A DNA stretch of 64,000 nucleotides from Lentimonas sp. CC4 (GTDB taxonomy: Bacteria > Verrucomicrobiota > Verrucomicrobiia > Opitutales > Coraliomargaritaceae), in contig NZ_CACVBO010000001.1 of assembly GCF_902728235.1 (NCBI RefSeq), positions 2,318,001 to 2,382,000 of the forward strand. The letters are read 5' to 3'. Position numbers and translations under genes: made by a program. A model generated the notes under the pieces. That model saw only the letters and a list, made by a program, of their open reading frames with translations, ran no database searches and was not told the DNA's origin. How positions within the stretch are numbered: position 1 is the first letter of the stretch; each line of letters begins with the position of its first letter. Positions 7,754 to 14,903 of the stretch are shown one piece after another.

Positions 7754-8407
7754 TCACGTCGCGGTGAAGGCGACACGACCGCATGGGTATTCTCTGATGA
7801 CAAAGTTTCCGAGCTCACTGGCGATCACCTGGGGATGATCGCCATGGTAATTCATCCCGTTAGCCAGTGTATGGCGATATACGCTCCAGAGATGTTGGAG
7901 TGTGTGGCTTGGATTTGAGTGTGAGGCGGAAAGATTGATCTGTTCGATTAGATCCGATTCCATTAGCATCCGATTAAACGGATACGTAGGTGGTAGATTT
8001 TCGTAGTAGGTTAGGACTGGACGCAGGTCGTCGTCTTTATACAAATCTAATTCCTCAAGATGAGTCATTGTATAACTCGCTTCGTTTGAGTCGAAGGCCG
8101 CAATTTGACCATTTTGGAGATGAAGGTGAATCAAGGGGGCATCATTATTCGCATTGTAGATGTCGATTTTGACGATGGCATCAGTGATCCTATTTAGCAG
8201 TCTGGAAAAACCTACGGATTTGAATTTCAAGATGGGCTCATTTTTTAGAGGTTGAAAGACGGCGTATGTGTCGAGGTCGATTCGGACCAAGGTGTTAAGA
8301 CAAATAGGAGCACTCAGTATGGTGTGTTCATTGGTTTCAGTTTTAGATAGAATTATCATTTCATTAAAAAGGAGTTGAAGTGACGTGTTTGGACACGGCT
8401 TAACCAC
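7754..8407 (-). CDS. Orphan protein, family B paralogue 3
   Basis: This 217-residue protein starts at a GTG. That start is supported because the first 25 residues align with the N-termini of the other two family B proteins (LQLLFNEMIILSK against KFINLTNALLISS). Shared blocks are IDLDTYAV, NEPILKFKSVGFSRL, PFNRMLMESDLIEQI, LQHLW and the terminal CGR strand. There is no signal peptide, membrane segment or known domain. It has its own intrinsic terminator and a hairpin-rich upstream region, so it is an independent unit. The role is unknown. The conserved length of 206-217 residues and three copies within 4 kb suggest a family under diversifying or dosage selection. Confidence 0.68.
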   Translation of the reverse strand: MVKPCPNTSLQLLFNEMIILSKTETNEHTILSAPICLNTLVRIDLDTYAVFQPLKNEPILKFKSVGFSRLLNRITDAIVKIDIYNANNDAPLIHLHLQNGQIAAFDSNEASYTMTHLEELDLYKDDDLRPVLTYYENLPPTYPFNRMLMESDLIEQINLSASHSNPSHTLQHLWSVYRHTLANGMNYHGDHPQVIASELGNFVIREYPCGRVAFTAT

Positions 8408-8438
8408 AAGGATTATAGCAAAAAAAAGCGTTAGTAGC

Positions 8439-8705
8439 GTTTTGTAGCCTCAGAATGAGGCCCGCAAAACTCTAGGCACCAAACGGGTTATCTCCCCAAG
8501 CAGTTAAATCGGTGAAAAGAGCCGCAGAATGCTGAACGTTCACCGTCTCTATGTGCTCAACAGTGAGCACTATATTATTGCCATTATACACATGAGGCAG
8601 AGCACGTGGAACGTGTGCACTGCCTCATTTTCGACCCCATCATTTTGGGGGAATGAAAGTACCTTCGTTATGCGCCTCGTTTCCCGGCCTGTTGAGGGAG
8701 GCCGG
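8439..8705. other. Intergenic cluster of four hairpins
   Basis: The 334-bp gap between 8408 and 8741 holds no gene but four separate dyads. The first (8439-8470) has nested stems GTTTTG/CAAAAC and GCCTCA/TGAGGC. The second (8553-8570) is GTGCTCA/TGAGCAC. The third (8592-8628) has a 9-bp outer stem ATGAGGCAG/CTGCCTCAT and an inner CACGT/ACGTG, followed by TTTTC. The fourth (8684-8705) is CCGGCCT/AGGCCGG. The last probably terminates the secreted protein gene ending at 8742. The first lies in the leader of the family B gene at 8407 and could be regulatory. Confidence 0.5.
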
Positions 8706-8741
8706 GGCGCACAGAATCAGTTGTTTATTGGAGAGGTCGTT

Positions 8742-9482
8742 TCATTTTCTTGTCATCGTTGTTTTTGATAGACGAATGACAATGCTTCCATGAACTCCAG
8801 TTGTCACTGTGTAGCGCTGAAACAACAGATAGTATTCATCCGGCAGTTCGACGACTTGAAATGGCCGCGTTTCAGGAGCGGTTACATCTGGCCAGGTTTT
8901 TGCAAAATACTCACCGTTGAATCCCTTCAGGTTGAGTTGATCCAGTATCTGTTTTCTGAGCGTAGTCGGGTCTGAATCATCGGTTAGTGGATCGTAATTT
9001 TTCCACTCGTTCTCTTTCCGGATAAAATTAAATGCTTTGTGACGAATCGCCCCGTAGGCTCCACCCGCGTAGACATGACTGTGGGCGATGACACTCAAGC
9101 GGTTGCTATCCAGATGGATGAGCCGGAAATCCATTTCGATTACGCGAAATCCTGGATCCGCTGGGTTAAGATTTTTCGCCGTTTGGGCGAGATCATCGCG
9201 GATTCTGTCTAATTCAGTAATTCTATATTTTTCGAGAATCTGGTTGGGGATTTCGTAGTCCGATTTCAAGAAACGTAAACTCTGATAGCGTTCAATTAAT
9301 TCCGTTTCGAAAAATGCGGTTTCGTTATGATGGATTTTAGAGTATTCGACCTGATTGGGGTGGGCAATATTGGGCTCGTCAATCCCTCGGTAGTTGAGCA
9401 GCTCTTCGATTGTTTGGCCCTGTGAAGTAGATTGAGCGATGATTAGGAGGCTTAAGGTTAAGTAGAGTTTTATAGAGCGCAT
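8742..9482 (-). CDS. Secreted DUF3298/RsiV-like protein
   Basis: From the ATG at 9482 the product is about 246 residues and begins with a signal peptide (MRSIKLYLTLSLLIIAQSTSQGQ). A longer frame from 9566 lacks a good N-terminus. The second half contains HSHVYAGGAYG, a variant of the Y-x-GGAHG motif of DUF3298 and the RsiV anti-sigma C-terminal domain. A KxFNFxxKENEWKNYDPL strand and the terminal LLFQRYTVTTGVHGSIVIRL follow, as in that family. RsiV-type domains bind lysozyme or other periplasmic ligands. No anti-sigma segment or sigma gene is next to it, so a periplasmic ligand-binding role is only a guess. It is transcribed away from the HU gene. Confidence 0.6.
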   Translation of the reverse strand: MRSIKLYLTLSLLIIAQSTSQGQTIEELLNYRGIDEPNIAHPNQVEYSKIHHNETAFFETELIERYQSLRFLKSDYEIPNQILEKYRITELDRIRDDLAQTAKNLNPADPGFRVIEMDFRLIHLDSNRLSVIAHSHVYAGGAYGAIRHKAFNFIRKENEWKNYDPLTDDSDPTTLRKQILDQLNLKGFNGEYFAKTWPDVTAPETRPFQVVELPDEYYLLFQRYTVTTGVHGSIVIRLSKTTMTRK

Positions 9483-9703
9483 AGACTGGACTTTCGCTCC
9501 AGTCAGTTGGGAAATGCGAGCTTTTGATTTAAAATTCTGAAGACAGCAGAATATGGGCAAAGTCATTTTATTCTGGCCAGTGATTTACAGGAGATGTCCA
9601 CTATCTGTGTGCGCTTATGGCTTGGTATTATTCAGCGACTATGTCTATCTAGTGTCTTCGCGCCATTGCATTGCGGTGGCTCTATTAAAAACGATTAAAT
9701 ACA

Positions 9704-10027
9704 ATGACAAAAGGTGAACTCGTAGAAGCGCTCCAGCAGGAGCTAGGACTAGAAAGTAAGGCGGAAGCCACACGTACGCTTGATGCGGTGGGTACTGTTT
9801 ATCTCAAAGCTTTGAAAAAGGCAGCGAAGGGAATCAAAAAGCCTAAGAAGGGCGAGGGTTCGGTTAAGCCATCCGTGGTTGCACCGCTTCCAGGCGTTGG
9901 CAATTTTTACATCGGATGCTCTGCACCCAGAAAAGGACGTAACCCACTTGATGGCTCGGTAGTCAACGTGAAGGCTAAGAAGAAGGTTTCCTTCAAGGCT
10001 GCGCCTACTGTGAGCGCTAAGCTTTAA
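9704..10027 (+). CDS. HU/IHF-family DNA-binding protein
   Basis: This 107-residue protein has the HU fold order. The N-terminal helices (TKGELVEALQQELGLESKAEATRTLDAV) are followed by a long lysine-rich insert (AKGIKKPKKGEGSVKP, about residues 41-56), then GVGNFYIGCSAPRKGRNPLDG and VNVKAKKKVSFKAA. The G-x-G-x-F and GRNP arm motifs are the DNA-minor-groove-binding features of HU and IHF. The lysine-rich insertion before the arm is unusual compared with the roughly 90-residue norm. It may act as an architectural factor for the recombinase or for the nearby repeat zones. It ends in a strong intrinsic terminator. Confidence 0.92.
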   Translation: MTKGELVEALQQELGLESKAEATRTLDAVGTVYLKALKKAAKGIKKPKKGEGSVKPSVVAPLPGVGNFYIGCSAPRKGRNPLDGSVVNVKAKKKVSFKAAPTVSAKL

Positions 10028-10054
10028 GTTGAGCTTCCAGTTTTAGGATTTTTC

Positions 10055-10088
10055 AAAAAGCTCCAGACTTAACAGTCTGGAGCTTTTT
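10055..10088 (+). terminator. Intrinsic terminator of the HU gene
   Basis: A perfect 15-bp stem (AAAAAGCTCCAGACT and its complement) with a four-base loop lies 27 bp after the stop. Its A-rich and T-rich edges make it able to act in both directions. Confidence 0.92.
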
Positions 10089-10259
10089 TATTGCCATGGG
10101 ATGGGCTCGACTCAGTAACAAGCAAATCTGCGACAACAAAGACCGAATAGCCGCATCTTATTAATTTCCTTATAGGATTGGGCTGACTGAGTTTCTGGTT
10201 TTTCGGGTTTTTTGGCAATTATACTACAGGCGCCACTAAAATTTCAGGTTTCTTAGGCG

Positions 10260-10301
10260 CCGCAGCTATACTTCCGACAATGTGAGGGGTTATAGCGGCG
10301 G
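10260..10301 (+). terminator. Hairpin with T-rich tail in the 10.03-10.59 kb gap
   Basis: The stem is CCGC-x-GCTATA paired with TATAGC-x-GCGG, ten pairs with one mismatch, followed by AATTTTCCTATTTT on the plus strand. No gene precedes it closely, so it may attenuate a transcript running into the next operon. Just upstream are two GGCGCC palindromes (10229-10234 and 10256-10261) and T-tract strings like those at 1230-1385. Confidence 0.45.
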
Positions 10302-10465
10302 AATTTTCCTATTTTATATGCACTGAATCGTTAATCTTACGTTTTTTCGCCCATTTCAGAAAACGTCTTGTAAATTTCGCTCTTAATCAAAAAGCGATAA
10401 TTAGATGACGTTTTGTAATGATAGATTTTTAGGAATGGATAGGGGTTCTTTGTCCATTTCAGCAT

Positions 10466-10562
10466 ATATTTGTCGTGGCTCCGTCATCTTCGGGGACGGT
10501 TTCTATAGTTCGAGACTAGTCCGGAATACAAATGTTTGGGGGTTCTCCGCCGCGGTGGCGGA
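10466..10562 (+). promoter_or_regulatory. Possible structured leader of the helicase operon
   Basis: Upstream of the first operon gene the sequence can fold into an outer ATTTGT/ACAAAT stem (about 10468 and 10527) enclosing CCGTC/GACGG at 10481-10499 and GACTAGTC at 10513-10520. A TCCGCC/GGCGGA hairpin at 10546-10562 ends about 15 bases before the ribosome-binding site. No known riboswitch class is recognised. Confidence 0.35.
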
Positions 10563-10594
10563 AAAGTCCCAAGCTCTAAAAAAAGGAGTTAGTT

Positions 10595-11785
10595 ATGGCG
10601 AAAAAGCAAAATTATGATCGGGTGCTGAAAGATCCGGTCGCACTAGACGAGATTAGAAAATGGGTGAATGCCTGCCGGTCGGGATTGCGACCGACTTTAT
10701 CAGCCTGTGGATTGGTAAAGGAAATTGGATATCAAGGTTCTGAGTTGAATCGAGAATTGGTGGCTTTGATTAAGCTCGACGCAAGCGATTCGAAGTCTTT
10801 TTCGGCTTCTGTTGAAGAGGCATTAAAGAAGCCAGGGATACGTTCTAAACTTTTTCCTCAGCTAGCAGCCCTGATCTTTAATTTGAATCCATTGGATCAA
10901 CTGACCCGATTGGTTAGTTTTGCAGGTCTTGACGCAGCATTAAGTAAGGTCTCCGCTCCGGTTGAGTCGTTGACCGTCGTCATGAATTCCGAAGAGGTAG
11001 ATCGAAAAGCGCAGTCTGACGCTATCGTCCTCGCGGCCGATCAAATATTCAATGCCCTCGGAAAGATGGATGGAGAGCGAAAGCTGCTAATGTTGCGGAT
11101 CGTTTGCCTAATCCATTTGGCATTTCGGTGGTCGATCGAAGTGGCAAATGAAGAGCCTGATCTGGTTGGGAAGTTGAGTGAGCGGTTCTACAACTATCTT
11201 GGAGTGCCCTTGTCTGATCGTTCTTTGGAACGGCTCAATAACGAATGTGCATCGATTGTCAGTCGTATCCAGACCGATCAAGAACCACTGTCGGTTTTGA
11301 TGCCAAATTTCACTACTTGGTGGGAAAGCCTATTTATTGAAATAAACCGTCGAGGATCTATGCTCCTCGCGGATCTTGCTCCACAACTCAGAGCCCTTCC
11401 CGGGAATCCTTTCAAGAAAATAGTAGAGGGAACAACGAGTGAGGTTGAGGAATTAGAAGATGAAGGCGTGGTTCAAGCTAAGAAAAAAGACCAGTCTGAA
11501 GACTGCGAAAATGAGCAATGTCTGGATCCTGTCATAAAAGCTGCAATAGCATTGCGAAAAACGTCTGCCGACGTCAGGCCGAGGAAGTTTGCTAGACGGT
11601 TGAGGTCCACGGAGCGTGGTCTTGGGGTCTTTGTATGCGATGTCTATGAGGGGCTTGGTCGAAGCGACATTGCTGATGTCTTGGAAGGGTTGAGAGCGGT
11701 GGAAGAAAAGACCAGATTGGCAATTGAGGTGGTCGAGGCAAAGGAACGCCAAGCAGGGCAGGAAGGGGAGTCGTGCCATGAGTAA
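10595..11785 (+). CDS. Unknown protein coupled to the SNF2 helicase
   Basis: This 396-residue protein is preceded by a strong ribosome-binding site (AAAGGAG, eight bases before the ATG). It is largely helical and soluble, with no motif I can name. An acidic, Glu- and Lys-rich stretch near residues 280-310 (EVEELEDEGVVQAKKKDQSEDCENE) probably links an N-terminal and a C-terminal helical part. Its stop overlaps the start of the SNF2 gene by 8 bp, indicating translational coupling and probably a stoichiometric complex or a shared function. It may be the specificity or partner subunit of the helicase. It is the least understood gene of the cluster and is worth a profile search. Confidence 0.75.
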   Translation: MAKKQNYDRVLKDPVALDEIRKWVNACRSGLRPTLSACGLVKEIGYQGSELNRELVALIKLDASDSKSFSASVEEALKKPGIRSKLFPQLAALIFNLNPLDQLTRLVSFAGLDAALSKVSAPVESLTVVMNSEEVDRKAQSDAIVLAADQIFNALGKMDGERKLLMLRIVCLIHLAFRWSIEVANEEPDLVGKLSERFYNYLGVPLSDRSLERLNNECASIVSRIQTDQEPLSVLMPNFTTWWESLFIEINRRGSMLLADLAPQLRALPGNPFKKIVEGTTSEVEELEDEGVVQAKKKDQSEDCENEQCLDPVIKAAIALRKTSADVRPRKFARRLRSTERGLGVFVCDVYEGLGRSDIADVLEGLRAVEEKTRLAIEVVEAKERQAGQEGESCHE

Positions 11786-14645
11786 TGAGGTCACCGAATT
11801 TCATGCTAAGTTTTTTGCACACGCCCTGACAAGGCGTTGTTCTACCGAGGATTCCGAAAAGTTCGCTGGAACTTTGGTCAGTTCTCCGCAGGTGGATTTG
11901 AATCCTCACCAGGTTTCGGCGGCGCTTTTCGCTTTCAAGTCACCACTTTCCAACGGTGTGATTTTGGCCGACGAAGTTGGGCTGGGGAAAACCATTGAGG
12001 CCGGGATTCTGCTATCTCAGAGGTGGGCCGAAAGAAAGCGTAAGATATTGATCATTGTTCCCGCTACCTTGCGACCGCAATGGTGTCGGGAGCTTTCTGA
12101 GAAGTTCTATCTTCCGTCGAAAATTGTGGAAGGAATCGGCTTTGGGAAGGCTATCAAGCGCGGCGTTACCAATCCGTTTGATCAGAATGTGATCATCTTG
12201 TGCTCCTATCATTTCGCAGCCAATAAGGCTGAGTATCTCAGCCAAGTTTCTTGGGATCTTGTCGTGATGGATGAAGCGCACAAGCTTCGGAATGTCTACA
12301 AGGATGAAAGCAAGATCGCTCAGACTCTTCTAAGCGCTTTGATTGGGTTTCCGAAAATTCTACTGACGGCGACACCGTTGCAGAACTCGCTGATGGAACT
12401 CTATGGTTTGGTTAGCTTCATTGATCCCTACATCTTCGGTGACGAGAGTAGTTTTCGGGAACGCTATATGAAACAATCACTGGCCCCTCAGATCTTTGAG
12501 GAACTAAAGAGTCGTTTAGCGCCGATTTGCTACCGATGCCTTCGGCGCGATGTGCTAGAGTACATCAGATACACGAAACGGATTTCAGTTGTTCAGGAAT
12601 TCACTCCGACGGCAGAGGAGCAGGCTCTGTATGAGGCTATGATCGACTTCATCGGGTATCAGGGGTATTCTTTCGCGCATGGCGTGAAACCTCTGATGGC
12701 ATTGCTCCTTGCGAAGCTAATGGCATCGTCAACCTTCGCAATCCAAGGGACTTTAGAACTTCTGGCTCGTAGGCTAAAAGCGGAGCTTCGAAATGACGAA
12801 AGCGGGGTAGAGGAAATACACGACATTGATCGACATCTTGCTGCAGAGGTCGAAGCCTTGGAGCTTAGTCAAGCAGTGGTTTCTGATGAACCGATGATTG
12901 CTGACGGGGACGAGGCGACTATATACGGAATTCAAGAAGAGCTCGCTACGGTGGAGCAATTGTGCATCCGCGCTGCTTCGATCACGGACAATTCGAAGGG
13001 CGTTGCGCTACTCGAAGGATTGGATGTCGGATTCAAGAAAATTCGCAAGTTACAAGCAGCCGAGAAGGCGATCGTTTTCACCGAGTTCCGTCGAACGCAA
13101 CATTATATACTACGCATTCTGAAACGGGTTTATTCTGATGATCAAATTGTCATTTTCAATGGCACGAATAACGACCCAAAATCTCAACGGATCTATGACT
13201 CTTGGAAATCACGCCCTGAGAACAGCGGGCGCGTTTCAGGGAATCGGTCGGTTGATGTGAAATCCGCACTCGTTGATCACTTTCGCGAAAACGCAGCGAT
13301 CATGATTGCAACGGAGGCCGCGGCCGAAGGGGTGAACCTTCAATTCTGCTCTCTGGTGATTAATTATGATTTGCCATGGAACCCGCAACGAGTGGAGCAG
13401 CGGATTGGTCGGTGCCATCGCTATGGCCAGATCCATGATGTGGTCGTGGTTAACTTCCTAAATCGGAACAACGCTGCCGATCAAAGAGTTTTTGAGCTTC
13501 TGAATGAAAAGTTTAAGCTATTTAGTGGTGTTTTTGGTGCCAGCGATGAAGTTCTCGGCGCTCTTGAGTCTGGGATGGACCTTGAACGGCGCATCGCAGA
13601 TATTTACAAAACTTGTCGACTTCCTCATGAGATTAACAGTGCGTTTGATGAACTGCAGAATGAATATGATCAGCAGATTGAGAAAGCGATGAGGGCAACG
13701 CAAAGACGCTTGCTTGAAAATTTCGATAGTGACGTTCATGACCGTTTGAGGGTCAATTTTGAAGCTGGCAAGGAATGCTTGGGACGATACGAATCTTGGC
13801 TCTTAAAAGTGACCAAGTGGGTTTTGAGTGGTTCCGCGCTCTTCACTCCTCCTGAGCCTGTCTTTGATCTGTTTAAGAATCCGTATTCAGACGATTCAAT
13901 CAAACTAGGGCGATATAAGCTCGGCGCCCTGAGTGGTAGCGCTTTCGTTTACAGGATGAATCATCCATTGGCACACCGCGTTCTTGAAGATGCGATGAGC
14001 CAAGAGACCCCATTTAAACATCTGACCTTCGACTGGACTGCATCGCGTCGTAAGGTGGCCATGCTAAAAGAATTGGTTGGAAAGTCTGGGCAACTTGAGT
14101 TGACAAAGTTAACTATCAAAAGTGCAGACACGCAGGATCATTTGGTCTGGGGAGCTAGGACAGATGATGGGATTGAATTGGATGCAGAACAGTGCATACG
14201 GCTTTTTAGTGCCCTTCCATGTCAGGTTTGCTCGGCTTCGACGAACCCTCTCGATTTGAGTGACTTAACTAATTCTGAGGTGCAAAAAATCGTAGCGCGA
14301 GCGGCTGAACAGAATACACGCTACTTTGAAGCTGAGCTCGGAAAACTTGAAGGGTGGGCTAATGACAAGAAGCGAAGTCTGGAGGTCGGAATTAGGAAAG
14401 CCGACACGGTGATTCAGAAACTAAAGAAGGCCGCCAGATTGGCGGTAACGTTGGATGAAAAGTTTAAAATCACACGGCAGATCCAGATTCTAGAGAGCAA
14501 GTTGACAGGTCTTCGGCGTGAGTATTTCGCCGTACTTGATGAGATCAGGAAGCAGAAGGATAGCATGCTGGATGAGGCAGAGAAACGCCTCCGGCAAAGC
14601 TCAAGCACAGAGCTTCTATTCGCTGTGCAGTTCTCGATTGTATGA
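11778..14645 (+). CDS. SNF2-family (RapA/HepA-like) helicase
   Basis: The ATG at 11778 follows GGAAGGGGAG and overlaps the previous stop, giving 955 residues. The motor motifs are complete: DEVGLGKTIEAG (Walker A, about residues 65-76), a VPATL motif (about 95), VVMDEAHKLRN (Walker B, about 162-172), LLTATPLQNS (about 195-204), and a C-terminal helicase lobe with ATEAAAEGVNLQFC, NYDLPWNPQRVEQRIGRCHRYGQ (about 530-555). The C-terminal 300 residues are a helical/coiled-coil extension. SNF2 proteins of this type translocate on double-stranded DNA. Comparable genes are often found in restriction and anti-phage loci such as DISARM and Zorya, and beside methyltransferase genes. No methyltransferase or nuclease domain is seen here. 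Function in defence or element maintenance is an inference. Confidence 0.93.
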   Translation: MSNEVTEFHAKFFAHALTRRCSTEDSEKFAGTLVSSPQVDLNPHQVSAALFAFKSPLSNGVILADEVGLGKTIEAGILLSQRWAERKRKILIIVPATLRPQWCRELSEKFYLPSKIVEGIGFGKAIKRGVTNPFDQNVIILCSYHFAANKAEYLSQVSWDLVVMDEAHKLRNVYKDESKIAQTLLSALIGFPKILLTATPLQNSLMELYGLVSFIDPYIFGDESSFRERYMKQSLAPQIFEELKSRLAPICYRCLRRDVLEYIRYTKRISVVQEFTPTAEEQALYEAMIDFIGYQGYSFAHGVKPLMALLLAKLMASSTFAIQGTLELLARRLKAELRNDESGVEEIHDIDRHLAAEVEALELSQAVVSDEPMIADGDEATIYGIQEELATVEQLCIRAASITDNSKGVALLEGLDVGFKKIRKLQAAEKAIVFTEFRRTQHYILRILKRVYSDDQIVIFNGTNNDPKSQRIYDSWKSRPENSGRVSGNRSVDVKSALVDHFRENAAIMIATEAAAEGVNLQFCSLVINYDLPWNPQRVEQRIGRCHRYGQIHDVVVVNFLNRNNAADQRVFELLNEKFKLFSGVFGASDEVLGALESGMDLERRIADIYKTCRLPHEINSAFDELQNEYDQQIEKAMRATQRRLLENFDSDVHDRLRVNFEAGKECLGRYESWLLKVTKWVLSGSALFTPPEPVFDLFKNPYSDDSIKLGRYKLGALSGSAFVYRMNHPLAHRVLEDAMSQETPFKHLTFDWTASRRKVAMLKELVGKSGQLELTKLTIKSADTQDHLVWGARTDDGIELDAEQCIRLFSALPCQVCSASTNPLDLSDLTNSEVQKIVARAAEQNTRYFEAELGKLEGWANDKKRSLEVGIRKADTVIQKLKKAARLAVTLDEKFKITRQIQILESKLTGLRREYFAVLDEIRKQKDSMLDEAEKRLRQSSSTELLFAVQFSIV

Positions 14646-14903
14646 CCCTAGCGGGTTATAAGTATGATCGCAATCGGTTAGGCTTTGAAACCGTAAGGGT
14701 CTAAAGCGTGAAGCACATAAGCGTGGGGAATACGTTCCTGCTCCAAGCGTATGTTGTTTTGTCTATCAAAGATTCACCGTGTGTAAGAGCAGGGGTGTAT
14801 CAAATATCTGGAGGGCATCTTAATAATACATTCGTCTATCCCTTCAGTCGCTCTATCGAATCCTACTTGCCAGTCCATCAGACTTCACCATGTTTTATGC
14901 GTT

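Noticed and set aside
10405-10617. 70-codon frame before the helicase operon
   Set aside because: It overlaps the well-supported start at 10595 and lies in a region with several hairpins; composition is not protein-like.
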